Counted from the first letter of the stretch, positions 44,401 through 56,277 are shown. The stretch: DNA of 64,000 nt from Rapana venosa (GCA_028751875.1 CM054157.1:56476347-56540346), one strand, 5' to 3'. Notes: a model not told the origin generated them from the letters alone. Program-made: numbers and translations.

Positions 44401-46490
44401 CAGTACCCTCCGCCCCCCCAGCACCACACACCCACCCCCCACCCCCCCCCCCCACACCCCCCCCACCACCCACCCCCTCCCCCCCCCCCTGCCCTACCAC
44501 ACCCACCCCCCCGATACACACGGAGATCCCCCAGCCGCCTACTAACCCCCCGAAGCCACGCCAAAACAGACACCCCCTACCGCAAGCCCGCCGCCCAACC
44601 ACAAACCAGCCCCACCCACGCCCCCAACCCCCCCCCCCCCCCACAACTCACCCCCCCCCCTTCGCCCCCCTCAACTTCTACCACTCCCACCAAATTAGCG
44701 GCCCTTCCCGCCCACCCAACCGACACCACCACCTCCCCACAAACACACAGTCAAACACCCGCCCGTCCTCCCACACCTCCGAACCACACTCGGCCCGGCA
44801 ACACACGCCCCGATATCCCTCCTCCGCAGCCCATACCTGGCAACCCACCCGACCTCCAGCTTACCCATAAAATTCAAGACAGGCCCTCCCCCGATCCCAA
44901 ACCACACACACCTCCCAACAAAACCCCCCCCATTACCGCGCACCTCGCACCCATACCTCCGAATGCCAACCCCATAACACGAGGCCAAGAAGCGACACGC
45001 GCCCCCCCCCAGTTGAGCCCGCATCACCACCAGCGCCGCCACGTAACCGCAACCCCGCCCCGCCCACTCCTTACAACACAACCGGCCCACCCCCCCCCCC
45101 ATCCCCACGCCACTTGACCAATCCGTTCACCATTCTCTACCCCCCCACTCGCCCCCTACCTAAGCCACCCCCCCCCACCCCCCCCCCCACCTCCCGCACC
45201 CCCATCCTTCACGGATACCGCCCCTCCCACACCCCAGCCCCCCTAAGCCTCCCCCCGAACCTCACCACCCCAACACATGGACCTGCACTAGACCACGCCC
45301 CGCACTCACAAAGCACCGAGCCCCCCCCCGCCCCAACCGCCCCCCCCTGGCCTGAGCCCCCCGCCATCCTTACTTACGACCCCTGGGGCCACCTCCCCAC
45401 GTAATGCCCCACCACCCCAGGCCGATCCACCATCCCTCACCTACACCCCCCTCCCCCCTAGACCCACCCGCCCTTCAATCAATGCAAATCAGACCACACC
45501 CCACCCAAAAGCCCATCCTATACCCCACTACCCCCCCCCCCGGCCTCCCCCTCCCATAGCCCCACCCCACCATCCTCCCTCCGGCCCGACGCCTCACTTC
45601 CCCCACCCAACCGACCACGCCCCCACACCCACACAACCCAGCATCCCAAACCCACACCACAACTACTACCCACCCCTATCACACTCCCCACCTGCCATCC
45701 CCTCCCACTAACCCTCCCCCACCCCAGCATCGCCCTCCACCCAACCCCACACCTCGACCCCCCCCTCTACCATGCCCCCCTTACCCACACAACACCTCCC
45801 CGTCCCCGTCATACCCGCCCACTCTCAACCCGCCCGCCACTTACGCCCCCCCCCCCCCCCCCCTCCCGCTACCCCACAGCCCTAAAACCACACGCCCCCC
45901 TCGAAGAAGCGCCCCTACCCCCCACCCACCCCACCCCCACACCTCGGCCGTTCACCCCCGCCCCCAACGCAAATTCCCCCCCCCCTCACGACAAGACCAC
46001 CAAGCCCGCCTAATCCACAAAACCAGCAGATGACATCCGGAACCCCACCACGCGTGACCACCCGACCCAACGGCCACCCGTCCCCGTCTTCCCATCCCCC
46101 CCCCGACTCCCCCAAGACTCTACCCAACACCCTCACCAGCCTCACACCCCTCCCACAACCCCCAATCTCATCCCCCCCCCGAAACCGACGCCACCACCCA
46201 AACCCGAGACCGCTCGCTTTAAAACCCCCACCCCCCCCCCGTGCCAGTACCCTCAAACCCCCTCAAGAAGTCCCCCCCCGCCCACCCGAGTCCGCCAGAT
46301 CTCACGACCACACGTCTGACACCAATCGAACCCCACCCCCCCCCTCCCCCCACCCTATCCCCACACACCTCGAGACACCCCCACTCCAATTCGCACCACA
46401 CCCCCCCCCGCAATCAGACCCTCCCCCCGACCCCGACTTCCCCCCCCCCCCCATCAAAAATCCCGATGTCGAGAAACCATCCAAACCTAC
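41431..46490. other. 5-kb C-rich sequence, G-depleted, no genes
   Basis: The plus strand is mostly C with A, and T and G are scarce. Words such as CCCCCCCACC, CCACAC and CAACC recur without a period. Long open frames (P/H/T-rich forward, G/W/R-rich reverse) are compositional. No SINE, LINE or core sequence is visible. It lies exactly between the two copies of the 2.2-kb block and is flanked by CA/CTAT arrays, so it may be a miscalled CA/CCCA array. Confidence 0.75.
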
Positions 46491-46897
46491 TCGGTTGAAG
46501 AAAGAGAGAAAAAGGCAAAAAGCCAAAATGCGGCTACCTCAAGCTGGTCAAAAAACAGGGGGCAGTTGCATAAGCATAAATCTTACCATTGGTGAACAAG
46601 GAGCTCTTACCCAGGAAACGAAAAAAAAAGTCTGTCTGTCTGTCTGTCTGTCCGTCAAATTCGATCCCTAAAACAAAATATATATAATAGCCCATCCTGG
46701 AATGAAATTACGTCCTTATTCAAAAATGCAGTTATGTTAAATACATATCTACAAATCAAAAAAAAATTAATTTCCATATTCACGTATTTAATTATAAGTA
46801 CAGCCAAGAGCAGTTTCAGCCTTTAAATTTTTCTACCCAGTCAAGGAAAAAGCAGAGAAAAGAAAGTCAATCCCTTAAAGAAAGATTCCCAGAACGA

Positions 46898-47143
46898 TTG
46901 CCCATTCCTGAAAATTTCTTGAGAAGTACTAGTTGTGGCAGATTATGGAAAACAGACCTGGACCATAGCATCGCCCTTTTTGACACCACAACCGAAATTA
47001 ATCGCAAACAATTTATGAATGATGATATCCTGTGGCATGAATCAGATATTGCAATTACATTTGCTGATAAGTTTTGTTTATTTGCTTTGACATTCAGATT
47101 GGCTGAGCAAGTGAAAGGATTCAAAAAAAATCTTATTAAGTAA
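46898..47143 (+). CDS. Open frame in right duplicated block, doubtful
   Basis: An 82-codon frame includes SCGRLWKTDLDHSIALFD and NDDILWHESDIAITFAD and ends at TAA. It lacks an ATG near its start and matches nothing I recognise. In the left copy the equivalent stretch (39253-39465) is shortened and shifted, so the frame is not preserved there. It is a chance frame or a small exon remnant. Confidence 0.2.
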   Translation: MPIPENFLRSTSCGRLWKTDLDHSIALFDTTTEINRKQFMNDDILWHESDIAITFADKFCLFALTFRLAEQVKGFKKNLIK

Positions 47144-48394
47144 TTGATCTTCCCCCCCCCCCCCCCCCCCACCCCTCTCGTTTTTCTTCATGGCCTTGAA
47201 GCATATTAAAATTTATTAGCTTATTTCTCTAAATACAATCAACCAAAGGTTTCATACCCAGAAGGGCCCCAATCAGTGCTGGACTAAACAATAATTATTG
47301 ATAAATAAATCAGGAATGCTATCATTTTTCATTCCTTTTGATGAAGTAAGACAATTGGGTATCAAATGCCCTTTATATATATAATTTTTTGCACCTACCT
47401 AATCAAGTAAACTAAAAGTCAATGCATGGATAGTGAAATATGATTTTTATTTTAAATTTGAAAAATCACCCAGCATCATCTTAGTTTCCTAAAGATATAT
47501 TAAGATATCAAATACTTTCGGTTTTTACACAAAAGGGCATTCCTCTGGCCTGCTTCATATTTTTCTTTAAAAAATACTTAAGGCATGCACAAGACTTAGC
47601 CGATCACTCTGGGGGGGACTAATAACCTGGGTGAGATCAATTTTGAACTTTCGTCCCAACAAAAAGTTTAAAGTTTTTATGTATGAAAATGTTTATATTG
47701 ACATTTGTGTATAGACGATTCAACATTAAACTTTAATATTTTAAAAACTGCTGAGGACACAGGGTGAGGCGGGATTAGTAAGGAAAGCGGGTTGCTCTCT
47801 AAAACCGATCACAGCCCCCCCCCTACACACACACACACCCACAACACACCCACACACACATTACACACACACACACACACCACACAAAACACACACACTC
47901 AACTCTCTCTCTCCTCCATCTCTTTTTTCCCCCTTCACCCCCTCCCCCCCCCCCCCCCCACTCTCTCTCTTACTCTCTCTCTCTCTTCCACCCCCTACAA
48001 CACCCTCACCATTTCTTGTCTCCACTAAAACCAGACTATAGCACCTCTCTCTTTTGTTGCCCCAGTATATCATTAAGCTTTAACTCCAAAGCTGTGCGTT
48101 TTTTTTTCCCCTTCTTCTCTTCACAAAGAATTACACTTGCTGTGGGTGTACATTTGAATCTAACCGCCAAACTGTGCCCCTTTTGTGACCACTTGGGGTT
48201 GGCGTCAAGTCTGTTTTACCTGGGGCGTGCAGTGTCACCTGGGTCCTTTACCCACGGGATACTGAACTGTGGGCTTGTAGAAGGTAAGTTGTGGTAGTTA
48301 ATGTTATGCGTTTCCCAGATTAACACTCTGAGGTGTGCAGACAATGCACTCTGGATCACTTATCTGTCCACTTTAAGTCTGTGGAATACATTGT

Positions 48395-48665
48395 TTATTT
48401 TATTCTTTTATTTTCAAGACAAAGAATAATCACTCATGTGCTTTTTTTTTCGTCCAGACCTCGTGTGTAATCAGGTTTAGTAAATTACTGTATGTCATCC
48501 GTTTCCCACCGGCACACAATGTAGGCCATTCCCAAAAGCGGAACAGGATTAACGTGTGCGCAAAGATGTTCCTGCGTACGTCGCTCACGGGCCCGAATCC
48601 GTTTTATAGATCTCATCCGAAAGACTTTTGGGGAAGAGTGGAAGTCGGCAAGGAGATGTTAACTT
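48395..48665 (-). mobile_element. SINE-A inside right duplicated block
   Basis: Minus strand from about 48665: TTAACATCTCCTTGCCG, CCGAAAGTCTTTCGGATG region, GAGATCTATAAAACGG, GCAGGAACATCTTTGCGC, CCGCTTTTGGGAATGG, GGTGGGAAACGGATGAC and a GTCTGGACGAAAAAAAAAGC tail. Its tRNA-like head is missing. Confidence 0.82.
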
Positions 48666-48839
48666 GAGACAGTAAGCATGCACTGGATGAGAACTTTTGC
48701 GTGAGTGGATTGTCCAGGTACATCACAATAAGTAGCAGCCAAACTCCGACTTCAGAGGATATAGAAGGCCGTTTAAATTCCCAGATTTTTGCACTTGGGG
48801 GAGCCAGGAAATTTTGGATTTCCAGAAGAGCTGGTAATA

Positions 48840-48841
48840 CA

Positions 48842-48909
<68 letters not shown>

Positions 48910-49448
48910 TACATACCTACTCATCCTCACAAGCACACCGCACACACACAAACACGCACACAGGCACGCACGCACACACACACATACACACACACACACA
49001 CACACGCCGCTACGCACGCACGCACGCGCGCACGCACACACACACCCACACACACACCAACACATACATACGCACACGCCTACGCACACACACATACACG
49101 CACCCACCGCACACACGCACGCACACACAGGACCACATACACCACAACACACACACATATCACAGATTACACGCACGACATCACGGCACACGCACAATAG
49201 TACACACACACACACACACACACACAACGCACAGCACACCACACACACACACACGCACGCACGCACTCACGCACACACACACACACACACAAAACACCAC
49301 ACACACACACACTCACCACCCACACACCCACACACTCCCCACACACACACACACACACCACACACACACACACAGCACACACACACACACACACACAAAC
49401 AGCACACACACACAACACACACACACAAACAACACCACACACAACACA
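48840..49448. repeat. CA array, about 600 bp
   Basis: CA with ACGC, ACAT and ACAAAC interruptions. Overlapping T/H-rich frames are artefacts. Confidence 0.95.
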
Positions 49449-49451
49449 GAG

Positions 49452-49560
49452 GGCGGTGGGGAAAAAATAGTCGAGGCTCAAACGGGAATCAAACCCAGGA
49501 CCCAGGCTTTCTGCTCTGACTATTATCTCTAGAAGACCACTGAGCCCCAACAACCATGCT
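49452..49560 (-). mobile_element. tRNA-like SINE head
   Basis: Minus strand: TGGGGCTCAGTGGTCTTC (A-box-like), then CCTGGGTTTGATTCCCG (B-box-like) 40 bases on. It runs into the CA array instead of a recognisable body. It could also be a decayed tRNA gene, but no full cloverleaf is evident. Confidence 0.5.
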
Positions 49561-49607
49561 ACAATACTTAACAATTACAGCACAGGCGGGTTATGCGTTG
49601 TTAACGT

Positions 49608-50340
49608 TTTGTTTTCACTCCTCGGCTAGAGCTCCGAGGTACCAATGGGTGAGATTTTGTAAAAGTGACCGTTTTTTTGCCCACAGAAGGAATCCGCATT
49701 CCGACATCGGGGATGCATGCTGGGTAAGTTTCCTGTTTCTGTAACGCCACAGAACCCTGGCATGAAATGATGGAAACCTTTAACATGCTTGTTTGATCGT
49801 CTGTATGTATATATAAAAGTAAAGGACCCAATAACCAATGTGTACGTAAGGAGGCGAGGCGTCATAGACCTCACATCCTCTAGGGGCCAGCATATTGAGG
49901 GCGGCGCCCCATTCTCCCTCCACCTCGCTGCTTTAACCTTCCTGATCCTAAAGAGGGCACGGTACCATTTACAGCTGGGTGAACTGGAACTGGTACATGA
50001 AGCTAAGGCGCGCAAAACAGCACCCATCCAATGGTAACTACGTTTCGATGCGCTAACCTTAGCTGTGGGAAAACCATGCTCTTACCACTAGCTATCCCGG
50101 CCGTCCCCCATGCGTGTGGGTACTGAACACGAAGAGATGAAGGCACTGGAAGGTCTGCCCATTGAAGTTGACCAAGGAGCTAGTTACAAATTAAAAAAAA
50201 AAAAGAAAGAAAAAACAAAACCTCCACCCATAATGCACCAGACCCACGGCGAGATTCGAACCCACGACTTCATGGACCCTTTGGATTGAAGATGAACGGG
50301 TTAACCACTCGGCTAAAGACTAAGTGTGCGGTGGCATAAA
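49608..50340 (-). mobile_element. SINE-B interrupted by a SINE-C
   Basis: Minus strand from 50335: head TTTAGCCGAGTGGTTAACC, B box GTGGGTTCGAATCTCGC, body TTGGTCAACTTCAATGGGC, CAGACCTTCCAGTGCC and CTTCGTGTTCAGTACCC to about 50110. Then a SINE-C is inserted. The element resumes near 49805 with ACGATCAAACAAGCATG, TTAAAGGTTTCCATC and GGAATGCGGATTCC, and ends with GGAGCTCTAGCCGAGG. Confidence 0.8.
49815..50108 (-). mobile_element. SINE-C nested in SINE-B
   Basis: Minus strand: GGGATAGCTAGTGGTAAG (tRNA-like start), TTAGCGCATCGAAACGTAG, TTGGATGGGTGCTGTTTTG (5S C-box-like), CACCCAGCTGTAAATGG, CAATATGCTGGCCCC and GAGGTCTATGACGCC, ending in CTTTACTTTTATA. No clear target-site duplication is seen. Confidence 0.83.
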
Positions 50341-50435
50341 CGTGAACAATGACCTGGTGACAATGGCACACAACACTTTGCCTACTTAGAATCTGCTCAT
50401 TGCACCCCAATCGGCAATGGCCACATCTACCACAG
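50341..50435. other. Short unassigned stretch
   Basis: Sequence between the SINE-B head and the satellite. Confidence 0.4.
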
Positions 50436-52140
50436 CACAGTGCAGATACATACAGTATAGCACAGTACAGTATATATAAAGCACAGTGCAGATATAGTAC
50501 AGTATAGCTCAGTAACAGTATAGTATAGTATAAGCAAAGTGCAGTACAGTATAGCACAGTACAGTAAAGCACAGTGTACTTACAGTATAGCACGTGCAGT
50601 CAGTATAGCACAGTCAGTACAGTATAGCACAGTGCAGAACAGGTATAGCACAGTAGAGTAATATGCACATAGAACAGTACATTATAGTAAAGCACAGTAC
50701 AGTATAGTAAAGCATAGTACAGTATAGCACAGTACAGTATAGCACAGTATAGAACAGAAAACAGTATAGCACAGTATAGAACAGTAAAGTATAGTATAAC
50801 ACAGTAAATGGCCTACTCTTCGAAAAGCGGAACAGGATTAACGCGTGCACAAGATGTTCTGCATACGTTCCCACATGGGCCTCGGTTTAAATAGTCTCAT
50901 CCGAAGACTTTGACATTTAGTTCAATTTTTTTGTCAACTGGGAAGAAAGGTACAGTATAGTACTGTATAATATAGAAAGTACAGTATAGTACAGAACGTA
51001 TAGTATAGTACAGTACAGTATAGCACAGCGCAGTATAGCCAGCGCAGTACAGTATAGCACAGTACAGTATAATATAGCACAGTACAGTACAGTATAGCAC
51101 AGTACAGTATAGTTATAGCACAGTACAGTACAGTATAGCACAGTACAGTATAGTATAGCACCGTACAGTATAGCACAGTACGTATAAAAATAGCACAGTA
51201 CAGTACAGTATAGCACAGTAGAGTATAAAAATATAACACAGTACAGTACATTTATAGCACAGTACAGTATAGTATAGCACAGTACAGTATAGCACAGTAC
51301 AGTATAGCACAGTACAGTAAATATAGCACAGTACAGTAAAGTTAGCACAGTACAGTACAGTATAGCACAGTACAGTCCCAGTATAGCACAGTACAGTACA
51401 GTATAGCACAGTACAGTATAGCACAGTACAGTATAGCACAGTACAGTACAGTATAGCACAGTACAGTACAGTATAGCACAGTACAGAAAGTATAGCACAG
51501 TACAGTACAGTATAGCACAGTACAGTACAGTATAGCACAGTACAGTACAGTTAGTATAGTACAGCACAGTACATATAGTATAGAACAGTAACATTATAGT
51601 ACAGTACAGTACAGTATAGTATAGTACAGCGCAGTATAGAAATAGCACAGTACAGTATATCATAGAACAGTACAGAAATAGTATAGCACAGTAACAGTAT
51701 AGTATAGCACAGCACGGAACAGTATAGCACAGTTCAGTATAGTATAGAAACAGTACAGTATAGTATAGAACATACAGTAAGAAATAGAACAGTAGGGTAT
51801 AGTATAGTATATATAGTATAGTATAGTATAGGACCAGTACATTTTTCACAGTGCAGTATAGTATAGGACAGTACATATTGCACAGTGCAGTATAGCACAG
51901 TACAGTATAGTAAGAACATTACAGTATAGTATAGAACTTTACATAGTATAGTACAGTGCAGTAAAAGTATAAAAGTACATTTAAAAGCACAGTGCAGTTA
52001 GTACAGCACAGCACAGCACAGTACAGTATTTACAGTACAGCACAGCACAGTACAGAGCAGTACAGAAATAGAACAGTACAGTATGGAACAGTACAGTAAA
52101 GCATAACACAGCACAGCACAGTAGAGTACAGCACACAACA
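50436..52140. repeat. Pentamer-based satellite (AGTAC, AGTAT, AGCAC)
   Basis: About 1.7 kb built from five-base words, most often in the 15-base order AGTACAGTATAGCAC with an extra AGTAC or AGTAT in many units. The region 51400-51540 is most regular. Near 52140 it grades into AACAC repeats. The minus strand is open for hundreds of bases (Y/C/T/L-rich) because stop triplets are rare in these words. The five-base basis is shared with the array at 6.4-7.6 kb. Confidence 0.93.
50808..50912 (-). mobile_element. SINE-A fragment inside the satellite
   Basis: Minus strand: CTTCGGATGAGACTATTT, CGAGGCCCATGTGGG, AACATCTTGTGCACGCG and CCGCTTTTCGAAGAG. Only the middle of the element is present; satellite words occur on both sides. 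Confidence 0.83.
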
Positions 52141-52364
52141 GTGAAACATAGCACAACACAAACAACACAACACAACACAACACAACACAAAAACAACACA
52201 AGACAAAAACGCAGTGCAGTACATCAGTCTTGGGAAAAAAGGGCTAAAGGGGACAAAACTGCAAACAAGGCCATCACGGCTAAGTTCTTTCCCTTCAATT
52301 GTTTCACAGCGAGAGAAACTTGTGCGTTTCGTTAAAAAAAAGAAAAAAAAAGAGAAATGAAATT
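52141..52364. repeat. Left flank shared with 55.0-55.24 kb
   Basis: AACAC repeats lead to a stretch ending AGAAACTTGTGCGTTTCG and an A/G-rich run. A diverged counterpart (AGAAACTATGCGTTTG) sits at 55190-55206 before the second CTTT array. Confidence 0.65.
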
Positions 52365-52790
52365 GGGTTTCTTTCTTTCTTTCTTTCTTTCTTTCTTTCC
52401 CTTTCGTTTTCCCCTTTCTTTCTTTTTTCTTTCTTTCTTTTTTTCTTTCTTTCTCTGTGTTTCCTCTTTTTTCTCTTCTTTTTTTTTCGTTTCTTTTCGT
52501 TCTTCCTTTCTTTCTTTCTTTCCTTTTTGTTTCTTTCTTGCTGTTTTTCTTTCTTTCCATCTGTCTCTTTTTTTCTTTCCTCCTTTCTTTATTTCTTTTT
52601 TCCCCTCGTTTCTTTCCTTTTTCTCTTCCTTTTCATTTTTTTTTTTTTTAAATATTTTCTTTCTTTCTTTCTTTCTTTCTTCCCCCTTTCCTCCCTTTTT
52701 CTTTCCCTCCCTCCTTCCTTTTTGTTTTCTTTACTTCTCTTTCGGGTATGGCTGTTTTTCTTTATTTTGTTTTGCTTCTTTCTTTTTTTT
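52365..52790. repeat. CTTT array
   Basis: TTTC/CTTT tetranucleotides with T-run and CCC interruptions. The second half (TCGTTTCTTTTCGTTC near 52488) aligns with 55665-55680 in the second array. F/S/L-rich open frames are artefacts. Confidence 0.93.
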
Positions 52791-53091
52791 TCCCTCCACC
52801 ACCATTTCTTCTTCCTCCTCCTCCTCCTTCTCTTCCCTTTATTCCACTGTCAAAAATACATAATACGCCCCCCCCCTCCACCCCGCCAACAACAACAAAT
52901 CAACAGCAAAAAACAACAATTAAAAAAAAATAAAAATTTTAAAGGCAACACCAAAAGAAAAATAAAAGCAAAACAGGTTGTTTGTTTTTTTTAAAAGAAA
53001 AAAAATTACCCCCCTCCAAAGAAAAAAAAGAAATAACAAAGCAAATGTTATGATAAAGGCAACAACAACAAAAAACTGATCACAAGACGCG
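52791..53091. repeat. Right flank shared with 55.97-56.27 kb
   Basis: CCACTGTCAAAAATACAT, CCACCCCGCCAACAACAAC, GGCAACACCAAAAG and GCGCGCGAACAACAC occur in the same order at 56026-56280, with a few percent differences and length changes in runs. Confidence 0.88.
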
Positions 53092-53678
53092 CGCGCGAAC
53101 AACACACACACACACCACACACAACACACACACACACACACACACAACAAACACACACACACCACCACACACACACACACACAAAACACACACACACCAA
53201 CACACACACACAAAACATACACACAACACACACATAAAATTTCACACACACACACACATACACATTTCAACAACACACACACAATACACATACATACAAC
53301 ATAAAACACACACAAAAACACAACACACACAACACATACAACACACACACACACACACAAAACACCCCACACCACAACACACACACAAACACACAAAACA
53401 CACCCCACACCCAACACACACACACACACACATCACACACACACACACAACACAACAAAAACACTCAAAACACAACACACACACACACAAACACACACAC
53501 ATACACAAAACACACCACAACACACACACCATACACCACACACACATACACACACCCACACTACAACACACACCATACACACACACAACAACACACACAC
53601 AACCCCACACACACATACACAACACACACATAAAAACACACACACACACTTCACACACAACACATAACACACACACAC

Positions 53679-53715
<37 letters not shown>

Positions 53716-53932
53716 ACAAACAACCACATACACACACACAATACACACACACACAAACACACATACACACAACAACACCACACACACACACAACACACCC
53801 CACCAAACACACACACACCCCACACAACACACATACACCCCACACATACACACACACCACACACACACAACCCCCCCCACACAACACACACACACACACA
53901 CAAAACACAACACACACACACACACACATGCC
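53092..53932. repeat. CA array, about 840 bp
   Basis: CA with AAC, CAT and CCC interruptions. Much longer than its counterpart at 56275-56335. Confidence 0.95.
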
Positions 53933-54299
53933 ACCCCTACCCCAAAATACCCAAACATACACCCCTAACACAACACCCACACAAACCCCCGAAGAACCCA
54001 GTGGCCGGAGGGCAACAGAGACAAAAACAAACCCATCCAGGGACTGGTGGCTAATGCCTTCCGAAAAGTTATAAATAAAAAAACACCGGGGTGGTCTAAC
54101 CTGGACATACAAGCGGTAAAACATTCCCGTTTCTCTCCCTTTGGGCTGCAAAGTTACAAACATTTTCGTAAGATCCCTTTTAATGCCCGGGGACTGTGAA
54201 AAAAAAAAATTTAAAACCCAAACCTCCATCCCCCTTGTTTCTGTTGTTTTTCTTTTGTGCTTTCCTTCTTCCTTTCGATATAAAAGGAAAAAATAAATA
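53933..54299. repeat. Two degraded SINE-A tails with spacer
   Basis: AGGGACTGGTGGCTAATGCC ... AATAAAAAAACACC (54033-54082) is followed by spacer words (CTCCCTTTGGGCTGC, 54137). A second tail (GGGGACTGTGAAAAAAAAAA, 54190) then ends in AATAAATAAAAAAAACACC. The order matches 56510-56790. Confidence 0.55.
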
Positions 54300-54580
54300 A
54301 AAAAAACACCAAGTATGCGTCTAACCTACTAAGGGACAATAACTAAAAAGCATTTAAAAAAAAGTTGCCCATTTTTCCGCCTTGGAATCTAACAGCTGAC
54401 AAATTCCCGTACCTCATTCCCAGTGGGAATGAAACCGTCAGAATAAAAAGCATACCCCACCTTCTTGGAAAATCTGTAGCCAGAATTCCCTCTTTATACC
54501 TCATCCGTTTCCAGCTCTTGCACCTTTCTTGCCTTCGTACGATTTCCCTTCGTTCCATTTACCCCATTTGTTTAAATAGT
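54300..54580 (+). repeat. Spacer repeat, copy 2
   Basis: ACACCAAGTATGCGTCTAACC, GTCAGAATAAAAAGCATACC, CCACCTTCTTGGAAAATC and ATTCCCTCTTTATACC. Related copies lie at 56585-56790 and 58200-58420. The function and origin of this spacer are unknown. Confidence 0.75.
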
Positions 54581-54582
54581 AC

Positions 54583-55010
54583 AGATAGAAAAATACAGTA
54601 TAGTAAATAGTACAGTACAGTATAGCACAGTATAGGTATAGCACAGTCAGTACAGCCAGTACAGTATGCACGTACAGTAAGTATTGCCTCAGTAAAGCAA
54701 TATAAGCACAGAAGTTAGATAGCACAGTATAGTAATTAGCACAGAAAATAAGTATAAACATACAGATAGCAAGTAACAGAAGTAAGTACAGTATAGACAA
54801 AAAAGTTGCGTGAAGTAAGTATAGCACAGTAAGTATAGTATAGCAAATACAGTACAGAAAAGCACAGTACAGTAAAGTATAGCACAGACAGTAAAAGTAA
54901 ACACAGTAAAAGTATATACAACAGTGCCCGTACAGAAGTATAGAATAAACAGTAAGTATGAAAAGTACAGTACAGATAACACAGGCCCGACAGCAGTATA
55001 GGGACATACA
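54583..55010. repeat. Pentamer-based satellite, second array
   Basis: The same AGTAC/AGTAT/AGCAC words as 50436-52140, but shorter and more eroded (AAGTAT, AGTAAGTATAGC). Confidence 0.85.
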
Positions 55011-55239
55011 CGATGCAACATTTGCCAACAAAACAAAACCAAACAAACAGAAAACAAAAAACAAAACAAAAAAACACACAACAAACACACAAAGTAATAT
55101 ACACATCGAGAAAGGTTTAAAGGACACAAACTCTGTAAAGGGCCAAAACACGGGTAGAGTTTATCCCTTTAATAGTTTGCCACAGCGAAGAAACTATGCG
55201 TTTGTAAAAAAAGAGAAAAAAAAAAGAAAAGATATTGGG
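55011..55239. repeat. A/C-rich flank before second CTTT array
   Basis: AAACAAAAC-type sequence, then GTTTGCCACAGCGAAG and AGAAACTATGCGTTTG, counterpart of 52200-52364. Confidence 0.6.
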
Positions 55240-55975
55240 TACTTTCTTTCTTTCTTTTTTTTCTTTCCTTTCGTTTCCCCTTTCTTTCTTTCTTCTTTCT
55301 TTTTTTCTTTTTTTCTTTCTTTTTTTCTTTCCCTTCCCTTTTCCTTCTTTCTTCTTTCTTTCTTTTTCTTTCTTTCTTTTTTCCCTTTCCCTTTTCCTTT
55401 GTTTTCCCCTTTCTTCTTTCTTTTTTTGGTCTTTCTTTCCCTTTCTTTCTTTTTCTTTCTGTCTTTTTTTCCCTTTCCCTTTCCTTCCTTCTTTCTTTCT
55501 TTCTTTCTTTCTTCTTTCTTTCTTTTCTTTCTTTCTTTCCTTCCTTCCTTCTTTTCTTTCTTTCTTTCTTTTTATTCTTTCTTTCTTTCCTTCTTTCTTT
55601 TCGTTTTCCCCCTTTCTTTCTTTCTTTTCTTTGTATTTCTCTTTTTTTCTCTTTCTTTTTTTTTCGTTTCTTTTCGTTCTTCCTTTCTTTCTTTCTTTCC
55701 TTTTTGTTTCTTTCTTGCTGTTTTTCTTTCTTTCTATCTGTCTCTTTTTTTCTTTCCTCCTTTCTTTCTTTCTTTTTTCCCCCTTTCGTTTCTTTCCCCT
55801 TTTTTTTCTCTTCCTTTTTTTTTTTTTTTGGTTTTAAATATTTTTTTTTCTTTCTGTCTTTCTTTCTTTCTTCCGCTTTCCTCCCTTTCTTTCCCTCCTT
55901 CCTTCCTTTTTGTTTTCATTACTTCTTGTTCAGTATGGCTGTCTTTCTTTACTTTGTTTGCTTCTTTCTTTCTTT
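55240..55975. repeat. CTTT array, second copy
   Basis: Longer than the first array (about 735 bases), with the same variant blocks toward its right end (TTCTTGCTGTTTTTC, near 55711; GTATGGCTGTCTTTC, near 55932). Confidence 0.93.
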
Positions 55976-56274
55976 CCTCCCCACCACCTATTCTTCTTCT
56001 TCCCCCTCCTCCGTCTCTTCCTTATTCCACTGTCAAAAATACATTAATACGCCCCCCTCCCTCCACCCCGCCAACAACAACAAATCAAACAGCAACAACA
56101 AAAAATTTAAAAATAAAAAAAAAACTTTAAAGACAACACCAAAAGAAAATAAAAGAAAAAACAGGTTTTTTTTTCAAAAGAAGAAAAACAAATCCCCCCC
56201 CCCCCCCCCCCCCCCCAAATAGAAAAAGAAAACAAAGGCCAAAAAAGAAGAAAGAAAAAACAATTTGCGCCCGC
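55976..56274. repeat. Right flank, second copy
   Basis: Same landmarks as 52791-53091 (CCACTGTCAAAAATACAT, CAACAACAACAAATC, GACAACACCAAAAG), with a poly-C run at 56187-56216 in place of a shorter C run. Confidence 0.88.
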
Positions 56275-56277
56275 GAC

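Larger units (their letters stand above)
46525..48840 (+). repeat. Duplicated block, right copy
   Basis: Same order of landmarks as 38915-41090: SINE-B tail (46525-46640), GTCTGTCTGTC run, AGAGCAGTTTCAGCC, poly-C (47152-47170), CAATAATTATTGATAAAT, TCGGTTTTTACAC, CA/TC stretch (47820-48010), GTGGGCTTGTAGAAGG, minus-strand SINE-A, GATTTTTGCACTTGGGG and a CA array. It is better preserved than the left copy. Confidence 0.88.

Noticed and set aside
41431..46490. Telomeric repeat array
   Set aside because: CCCTAA occurs only sporadically and there is no hexamer period.
49452..49560. Possible tRNA gene
   Set aside because: A- and B-box-like words are present, but acceptor stems do not pair convincingly and the 3' side runs into a CA array.
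50917..51876. 319-codon minus-strand frame rich in Y, C, L and T
   Set aside because: It is confined to the AGTAC/AGTAT/AGCAC satellite, where stops are absent on that strand.
52299..52994. Phenylalanine/serine/leucine-rich frames resembling membrane proteins
   Set aside because: They are CTTT microsatellite translations; hydrophobicity reflects TTT, TTC and CTT codons.
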